The translations under genes and the position numbers were made by a program. The notes below the pieces were generated by a model. That model worked only from the letters and a program-made list of their open reading frames with translations. It ran no database searches and had not been told where the DNA came from. From positions 20,230,129-20,294,128 of the forward strand of contig NC_084601.1 in assembly GCF_033807715.1 (NCBI RefSeq): a DNA stretch of 64,000 nucleotides. The letters are read 5' to 3'. Shown in pieces: positions 22,433 through 33,136 of the stretch (its first letter is position 1; each line of letters starts with the position of its first letter). The stretch is from Cololabis saira. Lineage: Eukaryota; Chordata; Actinopteri; Beloniformes; Belonidae.

Positions 22433-22821
22433 AATTTTTATTTATTTTTTTTTCTCTTCTAACTATCAATGGGAACAACACCGTTTAAAATTGAAGGCCT
22501 AATCATTTCTCTGGTATGATGCCTTGATTAGAAAATATGCACACACCCCTGTCTTTGCTTAAATTGTGTGCATGTGTGTGCGTGTCTGTGTGGGTGTGCG
22601 AGTGCATATATGTATATATCATTGTTCTATAGGCCAAAGATCTCCTTAATTTTAATTAACGTTTGTTGTTACCCTGACAAGACAGCGATCGTCAGAATTG
22701 CTCAGATTGTTGGTTTCGTATGCCTCCATGCGGGACTCTGGCCCGGGGTGAGTGACTGAGTCAATTCAGAAAATGGGACTTTATGTCGTAAATTTTTTTT
22801 TTTTTTTTTTTTTTATTTATT

Positions 22822-22852
<31 letters not shown>

Positions 22853-23124
22853 CTCTTCTAACTATCAATGGGAACAACACCGTTTAAAATTGAAGGCCTA
22901 ATCATTTCTCTGGTATGATGCCTTGATTAGAAAATATGCACGCACCCCTGTCTTTGCTTAAATTGTGTGCATGTGTGTGCGTGTCTGTGTGGGTGTGCGA
23001 GTACATATATGTATATATCATTGTTCTATAGGCCAATGTTCTCCTTAATTTTAATTAACGTTTGTTGTTACCCTGACAAGACAGCGATCGTCAGAATGGC
23101 TCAGATTGTTGGTTTCATATGCCT
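22328..23124 (+). repeat. Direct tandem duplication of about 397 bp in the LINE inter-ORF region
   Basis: The sequence from TCCATGCGGGACTCTGGCCC at 22328 recurs at 22725, followed by the same poly(T), TTCTCTTCTAACTATCAATG, GT-rich tract, TATATATCATTG and GACAGCGATCGTCAGAAT. The copies differ at a handful of positions (for example GAGTGCATATA versus GAGTACATATA, CAGAATTGCTC versus CAGAATGGCTC) and in poly(T) length. The second copy ends near 23124, leaving about 320 bases before ORF2. The function is unknown; it could influence ORF2 expression. Confidence 0.93.
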
Positions 23125-23441
23125 CATATTTTATTTTATTTTTTAAGGTTTTAACTCTGCAGGAGCTAATTTTGTTTTCGTTTTTGTATCTAGCTTTACA
23201 GTCGAAAGCATCTCCTTTCGAGAATGGCTTCCTTTGAAGCCAGCACGGCTGTTTCCATCGTTTGGGGATGGGATCATCTAATGTGCGTTGGGTGGGTGGG
23301 CGGGGGTTATGGGATGTTGGCTTTTTGTCTCTGTAGGTATGTATATACTCCTGAGTTTTGTTTGTTTTGGTTTTCCCTTTTACCTTTTTTCCTTATATCT
23401 CCTCTGGTGGTGGGTGAGTCGGTCTTATTTTCTCTCAGAGA

Positions 23442-26400
23442 ATGCCTATGAGCGATTGTAATCTGCGCAAGCCTGATACTGGATCAAACATTACATTCAC
23501 TAGCTGGAATGTTAAAGGTGTGAATAATCCAATTAAGCGATCAAAGATTTTTTCACATTTGAAACGCTTAGACACTGACATAGCTTTCCTTCAAGAAACT
23601 CATTTGCGAAATAAAGATCATTTCAGACTCAAACGAGCTTGGGTGGGTGATATTTTTCATTCAAATTTTGATTCTAGGTCTAGAGGAGTAGCAATTTTGA
23701 TCAACAAAAGAGTCAATTTCTCCGTCTCCAGGACAATATCTGATAAGAATGGTAGATATCTTATTGTTGCGGGCACTCTATACTGTAACCCTGTATTGTT
23801 GGTGAATATATATGCCCCTAATTTTGATGACCCCAATTTTACGGATAGGCTGTTTGGCAACCTCCCTTTCTTAAATACGCATATTACAATACTGGGCGGT
23901 GATCTGAATTGTGTTATTAATCCTTCTTTGGACCGTTCGAATCCTCGTACTTTGACTCAATCCTCTATGTCAAAATCTATTACCGATTTTACAGTCAAGA
24001 GCGGGCTTGTTGATCCGTGGAGGTTCTCACATCCTGGAGATAAGGAATTCTCTTTTTTTTCTCAAGTACATCAGTCATATTCACGTATTGACTATTTTTT
24101 TGTTGATGGCTCTCTTCTCCCCAAAGTTACTTCTGTCGTATACCACCCAATTGTTATTTCGGATCACGCCCCTCTAACTTTGAATATAACATGGTCTGAG
24201 CGCCCCCGTTTTACTTCTCCCTGGAGGTTTAATCCATTGCTTTTATCCGACGATGCATTTAATGTTTCTATATCTGCTTCAATAGATGATTTCATTGCAT
24301 TAAACAAAACAGACTCTACCAGTTTTTCGCTAGTATGGGAATCACTCAAAGCATATTTGCGAGGACAGATTATCTCTTATTCAGCATACGCCAGTAAAAT
24401 CCGCAGGGCTAAATTACAGGAGCTCACATCTAAAATTCAGGACACAGACAGACTAAACTCAGTTAACCCAAGTCCGAGTTTACTGAAACAACGGCTTGAT
24501 TTGCAGTCAAAATTCGATCTTATAGCGACAGCCGATTCTGAACGGCTCCTATTACGCGCTCACGCCAACTATTATGAACACGGCGATAAACCAAGCAGGT
24601 TATTGGCTCACCAATTAAAAAGGCAAGCAACATCGAGACTGATTCCCAGCATTAGAGATTCTAATGGCACACTTACCACCGATCCAATCGCCATCAACAC
24701 AATTTTTAAGTCATACTACTCCTCTCTCTATGAGTCAGAATCTCCACTTGACACAGCAGAAATGACCTCCTTTCTTGATAATATCACTGTCCCTACTATT
24801 AATTTGGATGTGGCTAATGGCCTCGATGCTCCTTTCAGCTTGCAAGAAATTGCTGCCGCCATTGAAGCTACGCAAAGCAACAAGGCCCCTGGTCCCGATG
24901 GGTTCGGAGCTGAGTTTTTCAAAAAATTCAAAGACAAATTAGCCCCCCTTTTACTTTCAATGTACAATGAGTCCCTTGATCATGGCTCATTGCCTCCCTC
25001 TTTAATGCAGGCGTCCATTGCCCTCCTTTTGAAGAAGGACAAGGACCCTGAATCATGCACTTCTTACAGGCCCTTGTCTTTACTGAATGTGGATGTCAAA
25101 ATTTTAGCCAAAGCACTAGCAATTCGTCTTGATAAGATCCTTCCTAGCATCATATCTGAGGAGCAGAATGGTTTCATCAAGGGACGCCAGCTCTTCTATA
25201 ATGTTCGTACACTTCTTAATGTGATTCTCTCTAAAGATTCTTCTCCACTCCCTGAAGTTGTTATCGCAATTGATGCTGAAAAAGCGTTTGATCGTGTCGA
25301 ATTTAACTATCTTTTTGCAACACTTCATAAATTCGGATTTGGACACAGGTTTATATCGTGGATTAGACTTCTTTACACTTCCCCTCAGGCCAGCATTCAC
25401 ACCAATGACAACTACTCCACTTATTTTACATTATCACGTGGCACGAGACAGGGCTGCCCTCTCTCCCCTTTGCTATTCGCTCTATCCGTCGAACCACTTT
25501 CAATTGCTCTAAGAACTCTTCCTCTATTTCGCGGAGTCTCTAGGTCCAATGTGGAACTCAAATTGTCACTTTATGCAGACGACCTCCTTTTATATGTATC
25601 TGACCCTTTAACCAGCATTGCACCAATATTATCTCTGTTGAAGAATTATGGATCCTTCTCCGGCTATAAGGTCAATCTTAACAAGTGTGAATGCTTCCCC
25701 ATAAACTCCTCTGCTTTACAACTCAAACAATCTGATATCCCCTTTAAACTCAGCCCGTCGGGCTTTAGATACTTAGGGATTAATGTGACCCGCACTCTGC
25801 CCTCTCTTTTCACCGCTAATTTTTCCTCACTGGTAACTCAAGTGAAGGCGGACTTACAGAGGTGGAACTCCCTACCACTGTCGCTGATAGGAAGAATTAA
25901 CACAGTGAAAATGACTGTATTGCCTAAATTTCTTTTTTTGTTCCAATGCACTCCTTTATTTCTACCAAAATCTTTTTTTAAATCACTTGACCAAATTGTT
26001 TCCAACTTTTTATGGGCCGGTAAGACACCCAGAGTGAGGTATTCGCTTCTCCAAAAATTTAAATTTAATGGGGGTCTAGCACTACCAAACTTTATGCTTC
26101 ACTATTGGTCAGCGCATATTCACAAACTAATTTATTGGCTTCAGTCTCCTGAGTTATTATGGTGCAGATTGGAGGCTCAGTCACTCTCTTCATCCTCTGT
26201 AACGGCCCTACTCTCCTCCTCTTTACCATTGAATCCCTCTAAGTTTACAAATAGCCCTGTGGTGCTTTCCTCCCTTAAGATTTGGTCACAGTTTAGGCGC
26301 CACTTTAAATTTGCTTCTCCATCCATCTATACACCGGTCACTAAGAATCATCTGTTCCCTCCATCACTAATAGACACCACTTTTATGATTTGGTACAACC

Positions 26401-27161
26401 GGGGCATTAAGCACTTCAGGGATCTATATAAGGATGGTATCTTTTCCACATTCTCAGATCTGAGGTCAAAGTTCAATTTGCCTGCCTCCCATTTGTTTCG
26501 CTACTTCCAGCTTCGACACTGCGCCTCTGCTTTGTTTCCATGCTTCCCTTCCCTTCCTGCGAACCAACCGTGGGATGATCTTCTAACTATGAAACTCAGT
26601 CAAAAGTCTCTGATATCTAAGATATATGCACTGTGTATGACATTTGATGATCATTCTGTAGATAAAGCTCGGGAGGGTTGGGGACGAGAGTTGGGCCTTG
26701 ACTTCACAGGGGAGCTGTGGGATAAAGCTATCCGTAGCATACGATCTAGCACGCCTTGCGCTAGACTAGAACTTATTCAATTTAAGGTGCTGCATAGAGC
26801 CCACCTATCAAAATCCCGATTATCGGAAATATATCCGAATGTTGCAGACCTATGCGACAGATGCCAGGGTTCTCCCTGCAATTTAAGTCATATGTTTTTC
26901 TCCTGTCCTAGGTTACAGAAATTTTGGAGTGATTATTCTGTGATCATGTCTAAAGTTCTGGGTAAAAAAGTTGTTATGGCCCCTCTCTTAGCAATATTCG
27001 GACTCTCTGTTGACTCCTCACATATCAGCCACACACAGTCAGAAGTATTGGCTTTCACATCCCTTTTAGCAAGACGTCGTATCTTACTTTTATGGAAATC
27101 TCCCAGGTCCCCGTCTATTTCTATTTGGCTTAGTGATGTTATGTTTTTTCTTAAATTGTAG
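23442..27161 (+). CDS. LINE ORF2 protein: endonuclease and reverse transcriptase
   Basis: 1239 residues from an ATG at 23442; the frame is closed upstream by TGA at 23415. Residues about 17-245 form an APE-type endonuclease with the expected catalytic and metal-binding residues: N23 (SWNVKG), E52 (FLQETHL), Y124 (NIYAPN), D154 and N156 (GGDLNC), D217 (SRIDYFF), D241 and H242 (ISDHAP). The reverse transcriptase spans about 470-750, with KAPGPDGF, D611 (AIDAEKAFD), RQGCPLSPLLF from R669, and Y711-A-D-D714. A C-terminal zinc-knuckle-like motif is C1138-x2-C1141-x8-H1150-x4-C1155 (zf-RVT type). The length is typical for L1-group ORF2p. The protein nicks genomic DNA and primes reverse transcription at the nick. 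All key residues are present and no frame break is seen, so activity is plausible but unproven. Confidence 0.96.
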   Translation: MPMSDCNLRKPDTGSNITFTSWNVKGVNNPIKRSKIFSHLKRLDTDIAFLQETHLRNKDHFRLKRAWVGDIFHSNFDSRSRGVAILINKRVNFSVSRTISDKNGRYLIVAGTLYCNPVLLVNIYAPNFDDPNFTDRLFGNLPFLNTHITILGGDLNCVINPSLDRSNPRTLTQSSMSKSITDFTVKSGLVDPWRFSHPGDKEFSFFSQVHQSYSRIDYFFVDGSLLPKVTSVVYHPIVISDHAPLTLNITWSERPRFTSPWRFNPLLLSDDAFNVSISASIDDFIALNKTDSTSFSLVWESLKAYLRGQIISYSAYASKIRRAKLQELTSKIQDTDRLNSVNPSPSLLKQRLDLQSKFDLIATADSERLLLRAHANYYEHGDKPSRLLAHQLKRQATSRLIPSIRDSNGTLTTDPIAINTIFKSYYSSLYESESPLDTAEMTSFLDNITVPTINLDVANGLDAPFSLQEIAAAIEATQSNKAPGPDGFGAEFFKKFKDKLAPLLLSMYNESLDHGSLPPSLMQASIALLLKKDKDPESCTSYRPLSLLNVDVKILAKALAIRLDKILPSIISEEQNGFIKGRQLFYNVRTLLNVILSKDSSPLPEVVIAIDAEKAFDRVEFNYLFATLHKFGFGHRFISWIRLLYTSPQASIHTNDNYSTYFTLSRGTRQGCPLSPLLFALSVEPLSIALRTLPLFRGVSRSNVELKLSLYADDLLLYVSDPLTSIAPILSLLKNYGSFSGYKVNLNKCECFPINSSALQLKQSDIPFKLSPSGFRYLGINVTRTLPSLFTANFSSLVTQVKADLQRWNSLPLSLIGRINTVKMTVLPKFLFLFQCTPLFLPKSFFKSLDQIVSNFLWAGKTPRVRYSLLQKFKFNGGLALPNFMLHYWSAHIHKLIYWLQSPELLWCRLEAQSLSSSSVTALLSSSLPLNPSKFTNSPVVLSSLKIWSQFRRHFKFASPSIYTPVTKNHLFPPSLIDTTFMIWYNRGIKHFRDLYKDGIFSTFSDLRSKFNLPASHLFRYFQLRHCASALFPCFPSLPANQPWDDLLTMKLSQKSLISKIYALCMTFDDHSVDKAREGWGRELGLDFTGELWDKAIRSIRSSTPCARLELIQFKVLHRAHLSKSRLSEIYPNVADLCDRCQGSPCNLSHMFFSCPRLQKFWSDYSVIMSKVLGKKVVMAPLLAIFGLSVDSSHISHTQSEVLAFTSLLARRRILLLWKSPRSPSISIWLSDVMFFLKL

Positions 27162-27511
27162 AAGGTGAGATACTCTGTAAAAGGCAACTCAGCTAAATTC
27201 ACTCACAAATGGCAATCGTTCATAGACCACTTTACCGCGTTGAAGACTCTACCCACCGACTGACCCCCCCCCCTCCCTTAATTTTCTTTTCATCTCCTTA
27301 ATTAGTTTTTTTTTATGTTTTATTTATTTCCAGTTTCATTTCTTGCTCATCTGTTTATTTAATTTTTAACGCTACAGAGACTCTGTTCCTTTGTTAGGTT
27401 TTGTGTGTTTAAAAAAAAAAAAAAAAAAAAGGAGACAATGTATAATGCGTCTGTTTGACTACACGTTTCCATGTTGTTTCTTATAAAAAGATCAATAAAA
27501 AAAAAAAAAAA
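27162..27511 (+). other. LINE 3' UTR, poly(A) signal and tail
   Basis: It contains a T-rich stretch, an internal A tract (27411-27430), then about 60 bases ending in GATCAATAAA with AATAAA at 27494-27499, directly followed by the A tail that meets the target duplication. The early poly(A) tract followed by unique sequence resembles a two-step tail. Confidence 0.85.
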
Positions 27512-27531
27512 AAATTATATTTTCAAATTTT
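27512..27531 (+). repeat. Target-site duplication, right copy
   Basis: Exact copy of 21186-21205, immediately after the poly(A) tail of the LINE. Confidence 0.93.
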
Positions 27532-27633
27532 ATAAAAACGAAGACATCAAAAAGGTTTTTTATATCACATTGTTATAATTGATACCAACATTTATCTTTT
27601 AAGACCTACATGTCTTAATAGCCAGGGTTCCTT

Positions 27634-27908
27634 TTAATCATTTGTGACGTAGATTCAACAAGGTACTTTAAACATTCCTCAGAGAGTTTGGGCCATATTG
27701 ACATGATACTGTAGCTTCACGCAGTTGCTGCATATTTGTCGGCTGCACATCCATGATGGCAATCTCTCGTTCCACCACATCCCAAAGGTGCTCTACTGGA
27801 TTGAGGTCTGGCAGTTTGAGTTCAGTGAACTCATTGTTATGTTCAAGAAACCAATCTGAGATGATTGGCGCTTTATGACATGGCGTGTTATCCTGCTGGA
27901 AGTAGGAT
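27634..27908 (-). pseudogene. Tc1-like transposase, C-terminal part, resumed after the nested insertions
   Basis: On the minus strand the translation gives YFQQDNTPCHKAPIIS, WFLEHNNEFT and LPDLNPVEHLWDVVEREI, with the second catalytic Asp (QQD) and the Glu of the NPVE motif. Five residues usually found between FTxLK and PDLNP are missing, and a frameshift follows near MQQLRE. The upstream part of the transposase is absent because similarity ends at about 27908. It continues the element whose left end is at 20085-20158. Confidence 0.78.
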
Positions 27909-30900
27909 AACGCTGATGTTTAATAGCCAGATTTACGAGTATGGTAGTTACTAGTTTGGTATGGTATGGAGTATGGTAGTGGCTGCCATATTTGTCCATG
28001 GTCTTGGGTTTGGTTGTTCTCTTTCTCCCTTTTTGGCAATACAACGTGGTCAATCCCATACGTTATGTGGAAAATTGCCTCCTTATTTTTCATTTTTCCA
28101 TACAATGATACAAAAGGATCTCAACTGCAGCGTAAAGTAAACATAACTAATAACAACCACTTAAAGAAAAATAAATAAAAAAATGTTTTTGAGCCAAGAG
28201 TGACGTATAGCCTCTTTAACTACGACAGTTGCTGTGCTGCACACAGATTTGGTGAGCTGGAAATAGCTGGACCAACTGGACTTTATAACCTTTGAGTTCT
28301 GGGAAGTGGCATCAAAGAGACAAATAAAAAAATTTAAAATGCTTTTATGTGTAAGTTAGTTAGTCATTAGTAAAAGCAGCCATCACTGCTGCCGTCTATG
28401 AAAGACAGTGCCAGACAGCCAGTATGTCCACATGTTGCAGCTTTAAAGCTGAGGTTTCTTGTTAAGAGTGTCACCTGTTTACCTGTATTGTTCTGGTCGT
28501 GAAAATTACAGGCCTGATGTGAATGGTTCATGGCAGCGAGAGCACAGAATATGATTCAATAAACATTCACGTTAGATGTTAAGCTTTGGGATGCGACGTG
28601 CTCAGGGAAGACACTAATCTGCAGTATTCTTTCCAAGCAGCTGCTTTGCAAACTTTACCCCAAAACAGCAGAATTTTGCCTCTAAAATAATAATAAGTTA
28701 CCAAGGCTGGTGGAGCCATGTACCTCGGAGACACTGCCAGGATGAGTGGGCACTTCTCTCAGCTGGGAAGCATGTTTTTAAAGTCTTTTCTCTCTGCTCC
28801 AAGTTTGCAATTCCTTTTATGAAGTCGGCCAAGGCTCTTCTGGGACCGGCTTTAATATTATTATGTTTGATATTGCCGAGAGCCATAGAAATTGAATACA
28901 TTACCATTCTGCTGCTGTCGCAACTTGTATAATTTTTCTTTGTCTTCTTAGAGAAGCGTTTAACCCAGTGTTAGAACTGGCCATTGCCTAGCCGATTGGG
29001 TGACATTGGATGAAGATTAAACATATAAAATATGACTCAGAGAGATGTTCGTGGATATATTCCTGCACACGCACGAGTGCTGGCCCTGTGTCATCGTCAA
29101 CCATCTGCCCCTTTGTTTCAAACAGCATTGTAACCTTTCCTAGAGGGAGCGTGTGTCTGGATATTTGTGGGAGCGGTGTGTGAGTTATCCCTGGCACGCA
29201 AGCCTGCTTGTATATCAAGAGTGTATTCTGGCTGCCAGACGTCCATTTGGCTGGGGAGTATTGCCAAGTTGAGGTGGAGGTCAGTTCTGCACAGCTGAAT
29301 CGTTGAAGAGCGCTGCTGAACAACCTCTAATGCTGGCAGAGCGATGCATAATGTCATCATGTGGGGGCAAAAGGCATCAGCAAGGGTTGTGTTGCTTAAT
29401 GATATGGATGAGTAAAAATACACATGATGAGTTTTATTTGCGTTAACATATTTGCTGTGTTTACTTTTCAAACTTTCTGGTTCTCAGCTGTAGCTCAATT
29501 CGACTTAAAGAAGATATTTCCTTGTCTCGTATCACGCAGAGCTGGCGGTCAAAGCTGTGTCTCTTTTTTTCCATTTTCTTTTTTTTTTTTCCTGTGTGGG
29601 GCCAAATATGCTCAGTCCCCACTGAGCGATTCTGCTTTCATCCTTGGATGTGATCAATAATGGATGGAACTCCCACCGCCTGACATGCAGCGACTGCCTG
29701 GAAAAAAAGCCTTGGAAAACCATCCGCAATTCTGCCAGGCGTGTTGGAGGCAGGGCCGTGCCTGGCCGCCAATTAGCACCAACATTTTACAGCCGCTCGC
29801 TGGGCGCGGCTGTTTGGAGGCATGCTCAAAGACACACATACACACAAGCTTGCACACAGTGGCAGACACCTCTGGAGAGTCGCTGACCTACTCCCCTAAC
29901 CACTTTATTGATCTGGGGGCCAAAGATGTGAAAGCCTATTGAGGTCATCATTAATGATTCATCATATCCAGAAAATGTCAAATGGGGCTTGGGAGCGTAA
30001 ACATGAATGCGTCAGATGTTATGGACTCATAAACATGTGAGAGCTTTGAAGAACTCTTCCATGCATCCATATGAATCATACATACGGGAAGAGGTATGAA
30101 GGTACTTATGTTCCCAGTCGACGAGCTCGAGCAAGTTCGTGGAATATTATATAAGAAAATGTACAACAAAAACTGCATTTTCACTTGTATAACAAAAAAC
30201 TCACATAATTATGGCATGAATTTGAAGTAAAAAAGAAATGAAAAAAAAGTTGCAGAAAAAATATTCACAAACCTGCAGAATAATATTTACATATATACTC
30301 CATACATGTAGTTTAATTTCTTGTATAACCACAACCTCTTAAATTGGCTGATGCTGACACAGATCTCTGTTGTGGTGCTGGATGGGGTTCAGCCAAGAGT
30401 CAACCAATCAGAGTGAGAAATCCATGTTCATCAGTTTGTCTTCATGTCTGTCCTCCTTTTCCATATCCACTTAAGAAAATTAATTTTTTGTTCTTTCTTT
30501 TTTTCCTCAGAACTGTGGGTGCTTATAAACTACCAACTTTATCATGCTGTGCCATGCAGGAGCAGACCCAGCCCCAGCCTGCAAAACATGTCGGACTCAA
30601 ATGCCTTTTTTCTGAAGCTGAAAGGTCCCTGAAGAAGCCATTTGATTTCATTTTATTTAAATCATCAACAGAAATGAGTAAAGAAACAGATATGTGTTGA
30701 GGTGAAGCCTGAAAGTTCTGAAAATGATTAGGGATGACTAAAAACATGCCTACTTACAACTGGGCCATAATTTCAACCTGGGTGAATTACATGCTTTAAC
30801 GTTTAAATGATGACAGACAAATTACCCCCGTTTGTGCTTAGCACTGCCATTTAAGCAGAATTTTATTCATATCATGCACTTGATTTTCAACTGACTACTA

Positions 30901-31792
30901 CTTACATGGCTCTGTGTGGTCATTAATGATGACCCAGATGGCAATGCAACAACTCTGTACTCAATTTTATCACCGGTGATATGACACAAGGTTTATTTCA
31001 CACATTTAAATTCTGCATTTGCTTTGCGTTTTCAAAGCAGGACCTTGAAGAAGCAGCAGACACCTGGGACTTTGACCGAGGTCAAGTGGTGATGATGATT
31101 GAATATGAATATTATCATTGTAAGTGTCATTCAAAGCATGCATGAATTGTTTTATTCAACTTTAAATTCAGTTTGTGTGACAATTCCTCTGGGTGAAAAT
31201 TTCTTGTGCGAGTGCACAAATTTTACAGGCTCTCTCATCTTTATTTATTTCCCGTGACCTGAGAATGACATTCATGTAATTAGTTTATTTTGCAGAAGTA
31301 CTGTCAAAATGTTAACATGCAAGATTTTTGTTGTACAGTACATGTTCTCATATAATATTCTACAAGCATGTGCATTTTGAAACATATTTACAAAAAAGGA
31401 TACGTAGTTTAAAGATATCTCTCTGACAGGGTAATGCAGATGTTTCATTGCAATTTATACTATTTCTCTCTCATCAGTTACAAAAAGAATCATCCGTGTG
31501 GTGCTGGCTGTGTTTTTAGTGTTGGTCTCCAGTGGATAGGCATGAGTGGGATCTACATAAGAACAGAATGCTTTTTAAAAGTATGCTCTCTTTGCTTACC
31601 CCATGCTTTTAGTCTGTGCTGTCGTCCTAGCACGCACAAGCACACAGAGGACATGTACAGTAAGTATATACAGGGCATTTGCTGTTCCACTGAGATCCAC
31701 AGACAGACATGCTATACCCCACGGGAAAGGTTGCATGTAGCAGTCATACAGCCTGAGGCATGCAACTGATGTGGACTTCCAGTCTTTACACC
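27909..31792. other. Intergenic sequence, no gene recognised
   Basis: No coding exon, RNA gene or definite repeat was identified. T runs at 29579-29590 and A runs near 30241 were noted. A few moderately complex stretches (28800-28930, 29640-29880) could be conserved non-coding DNA, but nothing shows it. Confidence 0.4.
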
Positions 31793-31793
31793 A

Positions 31794-32039
<246 letters not shown>

Positions 32040-32097
32040 TTTAGATATAAACACACATATATACTTACATACTTAAGGACATTTGTGTTTGTGTCTA

Positions 32098-32990
32098 TGT
32101 TGTAACCATGCTCCTTGGCAACGAATCTTATATTGTTGGAAAGCATGCATTTGTGGGATGAGTGGCAGAGCTGAGTATGTGGGTTGGGCTCATGAATAAT
32201 ATACCAAATATTCTTTGGCAATACCAAACAGCTTTGACTCTTGTTCAGTGTTCGGTGGGTTGGGTGATTGACGTTGGAAGAAACAACACATATTGGCAAT
32301 TTAACAATGTATCCATTTAGCAAACGGGAGCCTCAGTAGCATGTGGGAGAACATCCTCCACATGTTCAGGTTTCAGTGCACGTGTTGTCCGATGGTGAAG
32401 GGCACCATGGGCATCCTGGCGGCCCTAAGAGGCCGGAGATTGGCTGTGTGCAGTGTGTTCCAGATTGTCTGGGCAGAGAGGGCGATATGACCGACCACAT
32501 CATCCTGCAAATCTGTAGAAGACAGTCTACGGTAATCAAGTGCTGACAGGGTGAGGAAACGGTCCTCCCCCTTTGTGCCCTGTTTCTGACACCCCTCTGT
32601 TATATGGACCCCAGTTTGGAGCTAGTACCAGGGCTCACTCCAAACAATGCTGCAACTTGGTTTTGCTGAACACCAGCTTGAAGCTGATCTATGCCACTTG
32701 GCCTATCCAGATCAATCAAACATGGCATGCTAATTATTGGAGCAGGCACCTACTGACACAGGGCCCATGCTCATAGGTGCGGGTAGCAGAAGCACAAAAC
32801 AAGTCAATAGCAACAGTAAAATAAGCTGTTTGGCATTGGCACAGAAGAGTTGGCATAATATTCATGGGCCCAACCCACATCCTCAGCTCTGCTGCTCACC
32901 CCACAAATACATATGCATGTTCCTTACAAATGTGTCACCATTTAAAAGGGTAGTGTATAAGATTTAATGCCAAGAAGCATTTTTACAACA
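32098..32990 (-). mobile_element. Tc1-like transposon with long inverted repeats, internally deleted
   Basis: The segments 32098-32235 and 32823-32990 are inverted copies of each other: GGGTTGGGCTCATGAATAAT on the left matches ATATTCATGGGCCCAACCC on the right, with AGCTGTTTGG at the inner edges and TTACAACA at the outer edges. Between them lies only the DNA-binding part of a Tc1-like transposase on the minus strand. Both sides are flanked by TA/CA microsatellites, which fits the TA target preference of the superfamily. The catalytic domain is missing, so it is non-autonomous. Confidence 0.72.
32373..32700 (-). pseudogene. Tc1-like transposase, N-terminal DNA-binding fragment
   Basis: Minus-strand remnants give AGVQQNQVAALFGVSPGT (first helix-turn-helix), then, after a stop and frame change, GEDRFLTLSALDYRRLSSTD, QDDVVGHIALSAQTIWNTLH and ANLRPLRAARMP (second helix-turn-helix and linker), ending at a stop at 32375-32373. 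No DDE residues follow. This is the usual order of the paired-like DNA-binding region of Tc1 transposases. Confidence 0.72.
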
Positions 32991-32999
32991 AAGAAATAA

Positions 33000-33136
<137 letters not shown>

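Larger units (their letters stand above)
21206..27511 (+). mobile_element. Complete L1/Tx1-like LINE retrotransposon
   Basis: The 6.3-kb insertion comprises a short 5' UTR (160 bp to the first ATG), ORF1, a 1.1-kb inter-ORF region with a tandem duplication, ORF2, a 3' UTR of about 330 bp with an A tract at 27411-27430, an AATAAA at 27494 and a terminal poly(A). A perfect duplication of up to 20 bp flanks it. Both ORFs are uninterrupted. L1-type EN-RT architecture with an RRM-type ORF1p and a C-terminal zinc knuckle in ORF2p places it in the L1/Tx1 group (family knowledge). Everything seen is consistent with a recent, possibly still competent copy. Full length at the 5' end is inferred. Confidence 0.93.
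20159..27633. mobile_element. TTAA-specific DNA transposon (non-autonomous), split by a LINE
   Basis: The element is bounded by TTAA at 20155-20158 and 27634-27637. It has perfect 28-bp terminal inverted repeats, AAGGAACCCTGGCTATTAAG... at the left and its reverse complement at 27606-27633. Removing the LINE and one target duplication (21206-27531) leaves about 1149 bp. TTAA targeting is known for piggyBac and Kolobok superfamilies; which one applies is not decided here. The body is GC-rich at 20540-20820, includes a T run at 20979-20998 and a 47-bp tandem duplication at 21011-21104. No transposase was recognised. A 122-codon open frame at 20429-20797 is low-complexity and has no known domain. 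Confidence 0.8.
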
